Assembly (NCBI GenBank): GCA_905234145.1
Contig: CAJOGK010000001.1
Span: forward strand, 62,001-126,000
Source of the DNA: an uncultured Prevotella sp.
GTDB lineage: Bacteria > Bacteroidota > Bacteroidia > Bacteroidales > Bacteroidaceae
DNA length: 64,000 nucleotides
Reading direction: 5' to 3'
Position 1 is the stretch's first letter, and each line of letters starts with the position of its first letter. The translations under genes and the position numbers were made by a program. The notes under the pieces are model-generated. The model had not been told where the DNA came from. It was given only the letters and a program-made list of their open reading frames with translations, and did not search any database. Positions 14,380 through 24,313 of this stretch are shown piece by piece.

Positions 14380-17009
14380 TAAGGGAAAAAGAATATTTCG
14401 TTTTTATAAGTTATTCCAGCTTAGATAATGAATGGGCGATATGGCTCAGGCATGAACTGGAGCATTACCATTTGCCTGCATCGTTCAACGGACGGACTGA
14501 TGTGAGAGACAATCTGCGAAAGGTGTTCCGTGACAGAGATGAGCTTAGCGCTGGGCCAGAATGGGACGAACAGGTGCAGAAGGCTTTGGAAGAAACGAAT
14601 AATCTTATTGTTATTTGTTCTCCTCATTCTGCAAAATCAGATGCAGTGAATAAAGAAATCGAGACATTTATAGCCTTAGGAAGAGAAGACCATATATTCC
14701 CATTCATTGTTGAGGGTGACAAACTGGAGGATTGTTTCCCTCCTGCTCTTAGACATTCCAAACTTGGTGGAGATGTCAATAAAGACGGTGGTCGCGACTC
14801 TGCTTTTATTAAAATAGTAGCTGGTATGCTAAAAGTCAGTTTCCCTAGCCTTTGGAATCGCTATGAGATAGAAAAAGCTGAAGAGGAAAGAAAGATTCGA
14901 GAGCAGCGTGATAAGCTTCTAATCATGCAAAGCCGTTTCTTGGCGGAGAAAGCCAATGCACTTGTTGATGAAGGGGATTCATACCTTGCAAGAAAAATAT
15001 TATTAGAGGCTCTTCCAGAAAAAATAAACCAACCCAATCGTCCATTGGTAGTAGAAGCTGAGGCTTCGCTACGAAATGCAAGTTGTTCCAATTGCGCAAT
15101 ACTAAAGGGCCACACACATATAGTCTCATTTGCAAGATTCAGCCCTGATGGGAAGCGTATAGTTTCAGCATCATGGGATGACAGCATTAGACTATGGGAT
15201 GTGAAATCTGGAGTTGAACTGATAAAAATGGAGGGACACCATGGTTTTGTCTTTTCTGTCAATTTTAGTCCTGATGGTAGTCGAATTGTTTCAGCATCAG
15301 ATGATGGAACTATCAGAATTTGGGATGCAAATATCGGTTTGGAATTGAGACAGCTAAAATGGAAAAGAAGTTTTCCATCTGAAGAATATCAAAAGCACAA
15401 CGGTCATGATGATATTTGGTTAAGCTTGAGAATGATGGAAGAGAACGAAAGCCATGCTCAATTTGCCACTTTCAGCCCTGACGGGAAATACATTGTTTCG
15501 GCTATGGGTGACAAAACCATACGAATATGGGATGCCGACAATGGGCAAGAAATTAAGGTATTGGAAGGACATAAGTCAGAAATCAATTCTGTTGACTTCA
15601 GCCCCGATGGGAAACATATTATCTCAGCATCATATGATGGAACAGTCAGAATATGGGATGCTTCTACAGGTCAGGTAATAAGAAAAATTGAGGGTGAAAG
15701 AAGATTCAATTATGCAAATTACAGTCCAGACGGGAAGTACATTGTTACGGCTTCGGGGGATAATACAATAAGAATATGGAACGTAACAAATGGAGAGGAG
15801 GAATATAAACAGGAAGAGCATACAGATAACATCAATTCCGTCGCTTTTAGTCCTGACGGGGAGTACATTATTTCGGCATCAGATGATGGGACGATAAAAA
15901 TTTGTCATTGGAGACACTACAAAGTTATTAGGGTTTTGCGGGGACACACAAAGAAAATTAAATCTGCTTTTTTTAGTCCTGATGGGAAATACATTGTTTC
16001 AGCTTCTGAAGATAAAACAATCAGATTATGGCCATTCAGTCAAGAATCAAAGATATTGCGAGGGCATACCCAATATGTGAATTACGCTACTTTTAGTTCG
16101 GATGGAAAAATAGTTGTTTCAGCTTCCAATGACAAAACTATCAGAATCTGGGATACCGCTACAGGACGGGAATTAAAAGAACTTAAAGGTCACACTTCTG
16201 ATGTTTGTTCCGCCATCTTTAACCCAGATGGGAAGAGGATTGTTTCTGCATCCCTCGATAACACCATCAGAATTTGGGATGCAGAAACAGGAAAAGAAAT
16301 ATGGAAACAATTTGGACGCGATATCAATAGGAGGGGTATTCTTTTCGCCACTTACAGTTCTGATGGGAAATATATCGTTTCGTCTGAGTACTTCGACATA
16401 ACAATATGGGATAGTAAAACGGGAGAGGAATTTAAGAAAATGATTGGAAATGCTGGATTTATCAATTATGTGGAATTTAGCCCCAATGGAAAATATTTAG
16501 TTTCTGCACACGACAATCATACTATTAGTATTTGGGATATCGAAACTGGTTTCGAACTCAAAAGACTACTAGGTCATAATTCCGATGTTTGCACTGCCGC
16601 ATTTACTCCTTGTGGGAAATACATCATTTCGGCATCACGGGACGGAACTATTAGGAAATGGGATGCAATTACAGGCCAGGAAATATGGAAAAAAGAAATC
16701 GATACTGAATTTCGATATGCCAAATACACACTTGACGGAAGGCACATCATTACGGTATCACACGATAATACTGTCAGATTTTTAGATGCAGACAATGGGA
16801 TGGAACTAATGAGCTATAATAGTCATATAGGTACTGTTAGATCTGCACTTTTCAGCCCTAATGGGAGGTGTATTGTTTCTGAATCTGACGATAATACGAT
16901 TAGAATCTGGAATTTCCCATCTCTACAAGAACTTATTGACGAAACTCACGAACGATTCAAAGATAATCCTTTGACTTCCGAAGAACGAAAGATATATTAT
17001 TTGGACTAA
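14376..17009 (+). CDS. TIR-WD40 protein with 14 WD repeats
   Basis: 877 residues. TIR at about 6-155 with candidate catalytic E94 (SDAVNKEIETF). A charged coiled-coil stretch follows (EIEKAEEERKIREQRDKL, about 163-182), then from about 238 to 845 fourteen WD40 repeats of the pattern FSPDGKYIVSASDDGTIRIWD. Fourteen equals two seven-bladed propellers. The repeats are very alike at DNA level (words such as CCTGATGGGAAATACATTGT recur), which favours recombination and length change. It ends ERKIYYLD. WD40 propellers usually bind protein partners, so this is probably a sensor fused to a TIR effector. Coupled to the upstream TIR gene. Confidence 0.9.
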   Translation: MIREKEYFVFISYSSLDNEWAIWLRHELEHYHLPASFNGRTDVRDNLRKVFRDRDELSAGPEWDEQVQKALEETNNLIVICSPHSAKSDAVNKEIETFIALGREDHIFPFIVEGDKLEDCFPPALRHSKLGGDVNKDGGRDSAFIKIVAGMLKVSFPSLWNRYEIEKAEEERKIREQRDKLLIMQSRFLAEKANALVDEGDSYLARKILLEALPEKINQPNRPLVVEAEASLRNASCSNCAILKGHTHIVSFARFSPDGKRIVSASWDDSIRLWDVKSGVELIKMEGHHGFVFSVNFSPDGSRIVSASDDGTIRIWDANIGLELRQLKWKRSFPSEEYQKHNGHDDIWLSLRMMEENESHAQFATFSPDGKYIVSAMGDKTIRIWDADNGQEIKVLEGHKSEINSVDFSPDGKHIISASYDGTVRIWDASTGQVIRKIEGERRFNYANYSPDGKYIVTASGDNTIRIWNVTNGEEEYKQEEHTDNINSVAFSPDGEYIISASDDGTIKICHWRHYKVIRVLRGHTKKIKSAFFSPDGKYIVSASEDKTIRLWPFSQESKILRGHTQYVNYATFSSDGKIVVSASNDKTIRIWDTATGRELKELKGHTSDVCSAIFNPDGKRIVSASLDNTIRIWDAETGKEIWKQFGRDINRRGILFATYSSDGKYIVSSEYFDITIWDSKTGEEFKKMIGNAGFINYVEFSPNGKYLVSAHDNHTISIWDIETGFELKRLLGHNSDVCTAAFTPCGKYIISASRDGTIRKWDAITGQEIWKKEIDTEFRYAKYTLDGRHIITVSHDNTVRFLDADNGMELMSYNSHIGTVRSALFSPNGRCIVSESDDNTIRIWNFPSLQELIDETHERFKDNPLTSEERKIYYLD

Positions 17010-17095
17010 AAGCCAATGAAAGAAGACAATATTGAAGAAGGATTCTGGGTGTTTGTCGCTCTGGCAGTTGACTTGAGAAATCAAAACGAAACATT

Positions 17096-19309
17096 ATGAA
17101 GACTATTAAGATAATGATTGCAGCATCGGAAGAGATGCACGAGGAAAAGTTAGAATTTTCAAATCTTATTGAGCATCTTAATGAGGTGCTTGAACCAAGA
17201 GGTATTGAATTGAAGCGCATTAAATGGAATCCGGAAACAGATGGCTCTATTGAGGAGTATAAGGCAAAACTCAAAGAGTGTGAGATGTGCCTTACTCTCT
17301 ATTGGCGTGACCTGGTTGGAAACTCAAAAGAAGGACTGGATACGGCCTATCAAGAGCTAAAAGCTGGCAATAATCCTCGTAACCTATATGTATTCTTTAA
17401 AGAGCCAACAGAAGATTTGACAGAGACACTTAAAGACTTCAAGGCAAATTTCGTCACCAAATATGGACACTTTTTCTGTAAGTTCGAGAATGTGGATACC
17501 ATGAATCTGCATTTCATTCTTCAGTTTGAAGCTTATCAGAACCATTTGCGTATTAAAGACGATCCACTTGTTAAAGTCGCAGGTGGCAAGGTTACGGTAG
17601 CTGACAAGGAATTTGTCAACCTTGACAACGTTCCCTTTGCTGCTCTTAACAAAGAATACCAACGGTTGCAGAAAGAATTATTAGAACTTGACATTCGAAT
17701 AACAGAGGTAAGAAAGCGTCACAAAGCAAATCCTGATAATGAAGACATAGAGGATGAACTGATGGCGATAAAGTCGAAACGCAAGAAACAGGCAGACGAA
17801 TTTGAGAAATACCAGATTCACTTATACGACATAGCACTCAACTTTGCCAAGACTGCAGGCGAGAAATACTCAGAGCGAATGCGTAAGGCTCGTGAACTCT
17901 TTGAGTTGGGTGATGTCATCGGAGCAGACCAGATTCTGAACATGGAAGAGATGAAACGTGACAGACTGCATGAATCTGAACATAAGAAGGTACATGAAGA
18001 AAATCTTGAAATACTGATGAATGAATTTCTCGACAAGACAAAAACCGTCATGACCAATACGCTTTTTTCTATTCCTGAAAGATTTGGCATAGCATGTGAG
18101 GCGTATGAAGAAGCAAAATCCATAGCAGAGGAAATTCATCTTGATGAAGAGAAATTTGCCAACATTCTCTTTGATTATGCACATTTATTGGATGAATATC
18201 ATCGAATAGACAAGGCCCTGTCATATTATTCTTATGCTTTAGATTTGCTTAGAAAACTTGCTTTAACAGATGATACATCTTTGTATAATATAGCTTGTGT
18301 TCAAAATAGTATGGCTAATCTATCTGCTAAAAATGGAAATCCCCAAAATGCAGAAGACGACTATAGCCAAGCGATAGAAACATTGAATAAAACAAAAGAT
18401 GATAACGCTGTAATGTATCTGAGATTTACAGCAACAATATATCACAATCGCTCAATACTACAGTGTAATCTCGGAAATTATAAAGAAGCTGAGATGGGAT
18501 TTGAAATAGCTTTGAGGATATATGATACACTTATAGAATCTTCAACCGAAATCTATCTAGATGAGAAAGCAGCAACTTTAGGTGAAATGGCCGTATTGCA
18601 TAGAAAAATGGGAACTCTTGAAAGTTACCAAAAAGCTGAAAATGAATATCTCACTGTCATAGAGATATTCAATCAGTTGGGGAAAAACGACTCTGACGAA
18701 TATATGCATAGAAAAGCTGGCGTTATCAATAATCTAGGAGTCCTACTATTTGCTCAGGAACGATATGAAGAAGCCGAATGCAAATATAGAGAAGCATTGG
18801 AAATAAGAGAGAAATTAGCAGGAAAGAATCCAGAAGTTTATTATCCTGAGTATGCAGAGACCTTAAATAACATTGGAGGCCTATGCTGTATAACTGGTCG
18901 GGACAACGAAGCGGAGAAATTGTTCACCGAGTCATTGGGCATCTGGGAACATGTGGCGAAGGCAGAACCTAAAGCGTTTCAATGTAAAATAGCAAGACTA
19001 AAATATAATCTTGGTCAGTTGTTCCGTAAAAGACATTCACTTTATGAAGCAGAACAAATGCTATGCGAATCCGTTGATTTATTTAGAAACATAGGTGAAG
19101 ATGCGAAGTTATACAAACCAGATATGGTGAATGCACTTTTTATGTTAGCCCTTACAAAAGCTTCGTTAAAGCAATTTAAGGAAGCAAGAGACTTGTCATC
19201 GGAGGCATTATCTCTATTTGAGGATATGGAAAAGACAAATTCGGGGACTTATTCTGATATGATTGCCAATATTCAAAGTGTACTAGTCAAGTTAAACTCT
19301 TTAATATAG
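17096..19309 (+). CDS. DUF4062-like (TIR-related) domain with TPR repeats, copy 1
   Basis: 737 residues. Residues 1-148 form a DUF4062-like domain (IKIMIAASEEMHEEKLEF, YKAKLKECEMCLTLYW, NPRNLYVFFKEP), related in layout to TIR domains. A helical, charged linker follows (about 190-320: YQRLQKELLELDIRITEVRK, FLDKTKTVMTN), then TPR repeats to the end (SMANLSAKNGNPQNAEDDYS, NNLGVLLFAQERYEEAECKY). No membrane helix. It starts 87 bases after the TIR-WD40 gene; that gap holds no convincing gene. The next gene, 5 bases on, is a paralogue with almost the same first domain. Likely a defence sensor or effector; activity not shown. Confidence 0.8.
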   Translation: MKTIKIMIAASEEMHEEKLEFSNLIEHLNEVLEPRGIELKRIKWNPETDGSIEEYKAKLKECEMCLTLYWRDLVGNSKEGLDTAYQELKAGNNPRNLYVFFKEPTEDLTETLKDFKANFVTKYGHFFCKFENVDTMNLHFILQFEAYQNHLRIKDDPLVKVAGGKVTVADKEFVNLDNVPFAALNKEYQRLQKELLELDIRITEVRKRHKANPDNEDIEDELMAIKSKRKKQADEFEKYQIHLYDIALNFAKTAGEKYSERMRKARELFELGDVIGADQILNMEEMKRDRLHESEHKKVHEENLEILMNEFLDKTKTVMTNTLFSIPERFGIACEAYEEAKSIAEEIHLDEEKFANILFDYAHLLDEYHRIDKALSYYSYALDLLRKLALTDDTSLYNIACVQNSMANLSAKNGNPQNAEDDYSQAIETLNKTKDDNAVMYLRFTATIYHNRSILQCNLGNYKEAEMGFEIALRIYDTLIESSTEIYLDEKAATLGEMAVLHRKMGTLESYQKAENEYLTVIEIFNQLGKNDSDEYMHRKAGVINNLGVLLFAQERYEEAECKYREALEIREKLAGKNPEVYYPEYAETLNNIGGLCCITGRDNEAEKLFTESLGIWEHVAKAEPKAFQCKIARLKYNLGQLFRKRHSLYEAEQMLCESVDLFRNIGEDAKLYKPDMVNALFMLALTKASLKQFKEARDLSSEALSLFEDMEKTNSGTYSDMIANIQSVLVKLNSLI

Positions 19310-19314
19310 GAGAT

Positions 19315-21741
19315 ATGAAGATTATTAAAATAATGATTGCGGCATCGGAAGAGATGCACGAAGAGAAGTTAGAGTTCACGAACCTTATTGAGCATCTTAA
19401 TGAGGTGCTTGAGCCAAGAGGTATTGAATTAAAACGCATCAAATGGAATCCGGAAACAGATGGCTCTATTGAGGATTATAAGGCAAAACTCAAAGAGTGC
19501 GAGATGTGTCTTACTCTCTATTGGCATGACTTGGCTGGCAACTCAGAAGAAGAACTGGACACTGCCTATCAGGAACTAAAAGACGGCAATAACCCTCGTA
19601 ACCTTTACGTGTTTTTCAAAGAACCAACGAAGGATTTGACTGTGGCACTTAAAGATTTCAAGGCAAATTTCGTCACCAAATATGGTCACTTCTTCTGCAA
19701 GTTCGAGAACGTGGATACAATGAATCTACACTTTATACTTCAGTTCGAAGTATACCAGAATAACTTACAAAGCGGATTAATAGATGTTTCGGATGGCAAA
19801 GTGTCTGTTGGTGGAAGGGCAATAGTAAATCTTTCAAATATAGGATTTGCCGCTTTTAACAAGGATTATAAACGATTACAGTACGAACTGACGAAACTTG
19901 ACAGAGAGATTTCTTCCCTAAGTAAAAAACAAAAAAAGAATAACGGTGGCAAAGCCCTTGCAAAGCAGCTAAGGGTCGTAAAAGCTGAACGGAAAAAAAT
20001 TAAAGAGGAATTTGATGCATATCAGCTACATTTGTATTCAATAGCTCTTAATTTCGCCAAGAAGTCCGCAGAACAATATACAGAACGCATGGTTCGTGCT
20101 CGAGAGTTGTTTGAACAAGGTAATGTCATTGAGGCTGACCGCATCCTAGACATTGGAGAGTTAAAAAGAGAGGCTAATGCAGAACTTGCTCGTTTTGAAC
20201 AGCAGCAACATAATTTGGAATTGAAAATAGAGGAGTTCGTGCTAAAAGCCGATACCGTGATGGCGAATACATCATTGAGTGTTCCTGTGAGATTTAGACA
20301 AGCATGTGAAGCCGTAGAGGAAGCTATCAACATCGCGCGAAAAATCAATTACGACGAAGATAAGTATGCCAAATTATTGTATAGCTATGCAGTATTGCTT
20401 CAGCAATTCAATTACATGAAAGAGGCTGTAGATTATTATCAGAAAGCACTGAATATCCGTCGTCGGTTAGCGGCATTCACCCCAGATGTCCATCAGCCTA
20501 TTTTGGCAGAAATGCTCAATAATCTTGGAGCTCTTTTTTCAGAACTCCATCATTATAATGATGCAGAGAAGACTTTCCAAGAAGCCCTAAAGATTTATCG
20601 TCAGTTGACCTCTGTAAATTCAGATGCTTACCTGCAACATGTAGCGCTTTCACTCTGTAATCTTGGTGCCCTACTGATTAACGAGAGACGTCTTGCTGAT
20701 GCCGAAAAATACTTTCAGGAAGGACTGGAAATTCGCCGTAAGCTTACAGCTTCCAACCCAGGAAAGTATCAACTTGATTTGGCCGATACGCTATGTAACT
20801 TTGGCGCCTTGCAAGCAAAACTTAAGCACATTGACGATGCGGAGCGAAGTTTTCAAGAGGCATTATTGATTTACAACAAACAAGTTCCTTCCAAATCTAT
20901 AGAAATTATACCAAGTGTGTCAAATGTCCTTACTAATCTTGGCAATCTGAAATATGAACGTGGCTGCTATTCCGAGGCAGAAAAAGCATTGCAGGATGCG
21001 CTGAAGTTACGTCGAATGCTAGCAGATAGCAATCCAGATGCATTCCTGCCATATTTAGCGCAAACTCTTTATAACCTTGGAGCAGTACAATATCATCTTG
21101 ATAAATATGATGAGGCAAAGAAGGAGTGTGTGGAGGCTTTGAGAATTCTACGTCCTTTGGCTTCGTCCAATCCTGATGCCTATCTTCCAAATTTGGTAAT
21201 TGCACTAACCAATTATGGGTCTTTATTAGATCATCTTGGAAACCATGCAGACGCAGAGGAGAACATAATGGAGGCATTGGAGATTAATCGCCGACTTGCT
21301 GTGGAAAAACCTGACATATATATTAGTAATGTGGCAGATTCGCTTAATAATATTGCTATTGTACAAAAGAACCTAGAGCATTATGCTGAGGCAGAAAATA
21401 GTTATCAAGAGGCTTTGAGCATATATAGAAAATTGGTTAAGGTTTCATCGGACACCTATGAGCCAGATTTGGCCCAAACGCTCGGTAACTATGGTAACCT
21501 ACTAATAGTGCTTGACCGATATAAAGAGGCAGAGAAATATTACTCAGAAGCGCTGACGTTATACCTCCAATTGACTAATAAGTATCCCGGAACTTATCAG
21601 ACAGAAATAGCAAAAATGATTAAGAATATGAGTGATGCACAAGAAAATATAGGTCCAGGATTGATAACTAGGCAACTTTTTACTCTTAGGGAATGGTGCA
21701 AGAACGTCTATAACTCTATAATCAGGCTTTCTTCTAATTAA
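19315..21741 (+). CDS. DUF4062-like (TIR-related) domain with TPR repeats, copy 2
   Basis: 808 residues. The first 148 residues differ from the copy at 17096 at only about a dozen positions by my alignment. After that the proteins diverge: the linker is only similar in style (YKRLQYELTKLDREISSLSK) and the TPR part here has about ten clear repeats with the pattern LNNLGALFSELHHYNDAEKTFQEALKIYRQL, typical of kinesin-light-chain-like TPRs. Near-identical effectors on different TPR arms suggest different triggers. Ends with a basic helix. Transcribed with copy 1 (5-base gap). Confidence 0.8.
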   Translation: MKIIKIMIAASEEMHEEKLEFTNLIEHLNEVLEPRGIELKRIKWNPETDGSIEDYKAKLKECEMCLTLYWHDLAGNSEEELDTAYQELKDGNNPRNLYVFFKEPTKDLTVALKDFKANFVTKYGHFFCKFENVDTMNLHFILQFEVYQNNLQSGLIDVSDGKVSVGGRAIVNLSNIGFAAFNKDYKRLQYELTKLDREISSLSKKQKKNNGGKALAKQLRVVKAERKKIKEEFDAYQLHLYSIALNFAKKSAEQYTERMVRARELFEQGNVIEADRILDIGELKREANAELARFEQQQHNLELKIEEFVLKADTVMANTSLSVPVRFRQACEAVEEAINIARKINYDEDKYAKLLYSYAVLLQQFNYMKEAVDYYQKALNIRRRLAAFTPDVHQPILAEMLNNLGALFSELHHYNDAEKTFQEALKIYRQLTSVNSDAYLQHVALSLCNLGALLINERRLADAEKYFQEGLEIRRKLTASNPGKYQLDLADTLCNFGALQAKLKHIDDAERSFQEALLIYNKQVPSKSIEIIPSVSNVLTNLGNLKYERGCYSEAEKALQDALKLRRMLADSNPDAFLPYLAQTLYNLGAVQYHLDKYDEAKKECVEALRILRPLASSNPDAYLPNLVIALTNYGSLLDHLGNHADAEENIMEALEINRRLAVEKPDIYISNVADSLNNIAIVQKNLEHYAEAENSYQEALSIYRKLVKVSSDTYEPDLAQTLGNYGNLLIVLDRYKEAEKYYSEALTLYLQLTNKYPGTYQTEIAKMIKNMSDAQENIGPGLITRQLFTLREWCKNVYNSIIRLSSN

Positions 21742-21755
21742 TAAACATGTTTCTT

Positions 21756-22235
21756 ATGTCAACAAAGCAAATCTTTATTGCCTCATCTGCCGAACTAAAA
21801 CGTGAGCGGATGGAATTAGTAGACTTGATGCAAGATATGAATGATAATCTTGTAGAACAAAGCATCAAGTATAAACCTGTACCTTGGGAGTATATGGACT
21901 CGTCGATGAGGGCAGGACGGAAAGAAGATGAATATCTCGCAAAGTTACGAGAATGCGATATATGCATCGTGCTGTTTTGGCAAATCCTGGGGGAATATAC
22001 AGTAGAAGAACTGGATGTTGCCGTGGAAGAAATGCGATCAGGAAGATGTCCAAAGGAAGTGTACGTGTTCTTCAAAGAGCCTGCCGAAAACGCTTCAGGA
22101 GAACTCATTTCATTCAAAGAAAACTTCTGTAACAAGTATCAACTCAATCCTGAAACGTTCAACGATATTAGGTCATTACGTAAATTGGTAGAAGGTATTC
22201 TGCAATCATTCATTACAAACATTAAGGGTATATGA
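21756..22235 (+). CDS. stand-alone DUF4062-like (TIR-related) protein
   Basis: 159 residues from ATG 21756 (an ATG at 21747 would add MFL). KQIFIASSAELKRERMELVDL, then YLAKLRECDICIVLFW and CPKEVYVFFKEP give the DUF4062 pattern, matching the N-termini of the two TPR proteins upstream but clearly more divergent. No other domain. Its stop overlaps the start of the channel gene by 4 bases (22232-22235), so the two are translated together. By analogy to the MscS-RyR-TIR set, this may be the enzymatic or signalling partner of the channel. Confidence 0.75.
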   Translation: MSTKQIFIASSAELKRERMELVDLMQDMNDNLVEQSIKYKPVPWEYMDSSMRAGRKEDEYLAKLRECDICIVLFWQILGEYTVEELDVAVEEMRSGRCPKEVYVFFKEPAENASGELISFKENFCNKYQLNPETFNDIRSLRKLVEGILQSFITNIKGI

Positions 22236-24310
22236 AACAATCAACAAGACTACACAATTGGTTCCTGAAATTTGACAGGACATTCTCGGACAAAATATGG
22301 TGGCAGATCTTTATTCTGCTGGGATTTGTAATAGGATTAGTTATCTGCTATTTCCTAACTTTCGGAGAGAACTGCAAGAATGTGAATTTCTTCGAGTGGG
22401 CTTTGTATCTGCTCATAGATGGCAACGCGCTCAGTAACATCTATACGGATACTTATCCAGAGGGAGGTCGCCCATGGTTAACTCTTCTATTTTCAATTCT
22501 CGGTTCTCTTCTTGGAGTAATTGTTTTTGGCGGCATGCTCATATCCGTGCTGTCAAACATGTTGGAGCGTCGCATTGAGAACTACCGGAAGGGTAAGAAT
22601 ACGTATGTTATAGATAATCATTACGTCATTCTTGGCTATGATGAGATTGTTCCGTCTATCATCAAGCAGATATGTACCAATAAAGATGCTTACGTGCTAC
22701 TTCAGAGTTCTTTTCCCAGCGAGGAAATTGCGGAAAAGATACATTCGTCTATCGCACAGGACTGCGAGAAACGTGTGATTATCAAAAATGGACATCGCAC
22801 ATCAGTTAATGATTTGGAAGAGCTGAAACTGAACCAGGCATGTAGCATCTATATTGTCGGCGACAGGACAATGCCCTCGCACGATGCCATGAACATCGAT
22901 TGCATGGAAAAGGTTTACGCGATTCTTGATAAAAATAAGGATAAAGGACTGCCGGAAAGTATCACGACTGTATTTGAAGACCAGGATACCTATGCTGCTA
23001 TGCAGGTAGCTGACTTGTTTGACAACATCCGTCAATTAGGTATAGAGTTCATTCCTTATAATTTCTATGCTGATTGGGCCAAACAGATGTTTGTGGATTG
23101 CCATTATACCGACAATGAAGAAGAACAACAATATCCATCCATTGACGGGAATGGCATCACTGAAGATGACCACCACCATGTGCATTTGGTAATTGTCGGT
23201 ACATCAAACTTCGGTGTGACTTTGGGCGTTGAGGCCGCTAAGATGCTTCATTTCCCCAACTTTAAGAAAGGACAGAATCTGACTCGTATCACCTTCATTG
23301 ATTTAAATGCCGACAAGGAAAAAGACCTGTTCATGACACGTTACCGTCATTTCTTCGAAATACAATCGCATTGGTATGATGGGAAGAAATATCCTGCAAC
23401 GAAATTCGAGGGCGAAAAAGCCGACTTTTTGGATGTGGAATTCGAGTTTATCAAAGGCGATGTCTATTCAGCGCAGATACAGAAACTGATTGCTGATTGG
23501 GCTTCCGACGAAACACAGCTGTTGTCTCTCATATTTGCTATGAGAGATTCGCGTCACAACATGGCCATTGCAATGAACTTGCCAGACGAGGTGTATGAGA
23601 AAAATGTATCTGTCTTTGTCAGGCAAAACACTTCAAGTAAATTTCTGGCGAAATTGCACGAGAAGTCAGAAATGTTTACAAAGAAAATCCTCGTAGAGAA
23701 TAATGAAGCTAAAGAAATACCATTGAAGGGGCGATATGCCAATCTCTATCCTTTTGGTATGACAGATATTATCTTCGATGTTGATAAACGAGCCCAAAGA
23801 ATGGCAGAGTGCATCAATCATCTTTATTGTAAGTGTGACGAACTGCAATGGGCAAGAATACCGACCTGTGAAGAAGTCAAAAACTGTACGTGGGATGAAA
23901 TCCACAAGAAGTGGATTAGTCTGCCTGTTGCCCTCCAGTGGTCAAACCTTTATAGTGCATATAACATAGCCTATCGTATCCATACCATTAAGGCCATGCG
24001 CAATAGCGATGCTGATATTACTGAGATAACGGATAAAGAGGCTGAGACACTTGGGCGTGTAGAACATGATCGCTGGAATGTGGAAAAACTATTGTTAGGC
24101 TATCGCAAACCCTCAGAAGCAGAAGACTATTACTCAAAGAGAAATTTCGTTAACGGCAAGAAAGTGAAGGCCATGAAGAATGCCCATAAGGAGTTATTTA
24201 TCCATTGTGACATTAGGCCATACACCGAACTAGACGAGATACAGGAGATTGACAAGGAAATCATCCGTTACATCCCCTGGTTCATAGAAATGGCTAATAG
24301 AAACAAGTGA
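22232..24310 (+). CDS. ion-channel-like protein: pore, two RCK-like domains, RyR domain
   Basis: 692 residues. TM1 at about 25-44 and TM2 at about 82-108 flank a short pore-loop-like segment, FFEWALYLLIDGNALSN (about 53-69). It lacks the TxGYG potassium filter and instead has DGN, which recalls the filter of CASTOR/POLLUX-type channels. Two Rossmann/RCK-like domains follow (NHYVILGYDEIV near 129, HLVIVGTSNFG near 308). The C-terminus (about 600-690) has a RyR-like region, RVEHDRWNVEKLLLGYRKP and HCDIRPYTEL. It sits in the membrane with a large cytosolic gating apparatus. Its soluble part matches the separate protein at 2352-3482. Channel reading is well supported; ion and ligand unknown. Confidence 0.8.
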   Translation: MKQSTRLHNWFLKFDRTFSDKIWWQIFILLGFVIGLVICYFLTFGENCKNVNFFEWALYLLIDGNALSNIYTDTYPEGGRPWLTLLFSILGSLLGVIVFGGMLISVLSNMLERRIENYRKGKNTYVIDNHYVILGYDEIVPSIIKQICTNKDAYVLLQSSFPSEEIAEKIHSSIAQDCEKRVIIKNGHRTSVNDLEELKLNQACSIYIVGDRTMPSHDAMNIDCMEKVYAILDKNKDKGLPESITTVFEDQDTYAAMQVADLFDNIRQLGIEFIPYNFYADWAKQMFVDCHYTDNEEEQQYPSIDGNGITEDDHHHVHLVIVGTSNFGVTLGVEAAKMLHFPNFKKGQNLTRITFIDLNADKEKDLFMTRYRHFFEIQSHWYDGKKYPATKFEGEKADFLDVEFEFIKGDVYSAQIQKLIADWASDETQLLSLIFAMRDSRHNMAIAMNLPDEVYEKNVSVFVRQNTSSKFLAKLHEKSEMFTKKILVENNEAKEIPLKGRYANLYPFGMTDIIFDVDKRAQRMAECINHLYCKCDELQWARIPTCEEVKNCTWDEIHKKWISLPVALQWSNLYSAYNIAYRIHTIKAMRNSDADITEITDKEAETLGRVEHDRWNVEKLLLGYRKPSEAEDYYSKRNFVNGKKVKAMKNAHKELFIHCDIRPYTELDEIQEIDKEIIRYIPWFIEMANRNK

Positions 24311-24313
24311 GTT

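Noticed and set aside
3475-17009. Thoeris system
   Set aside because: Several TIR proteins are present, but there is no ThsA-like SLOG or SIR2 partner anywhere in the window.
17010-17095. Small ORF between the TIR-WD40 and DUF4062-TPR genes
   Set aside because: The frame from ATG 17017 gives only about 19 residues, with no family or spacing support.
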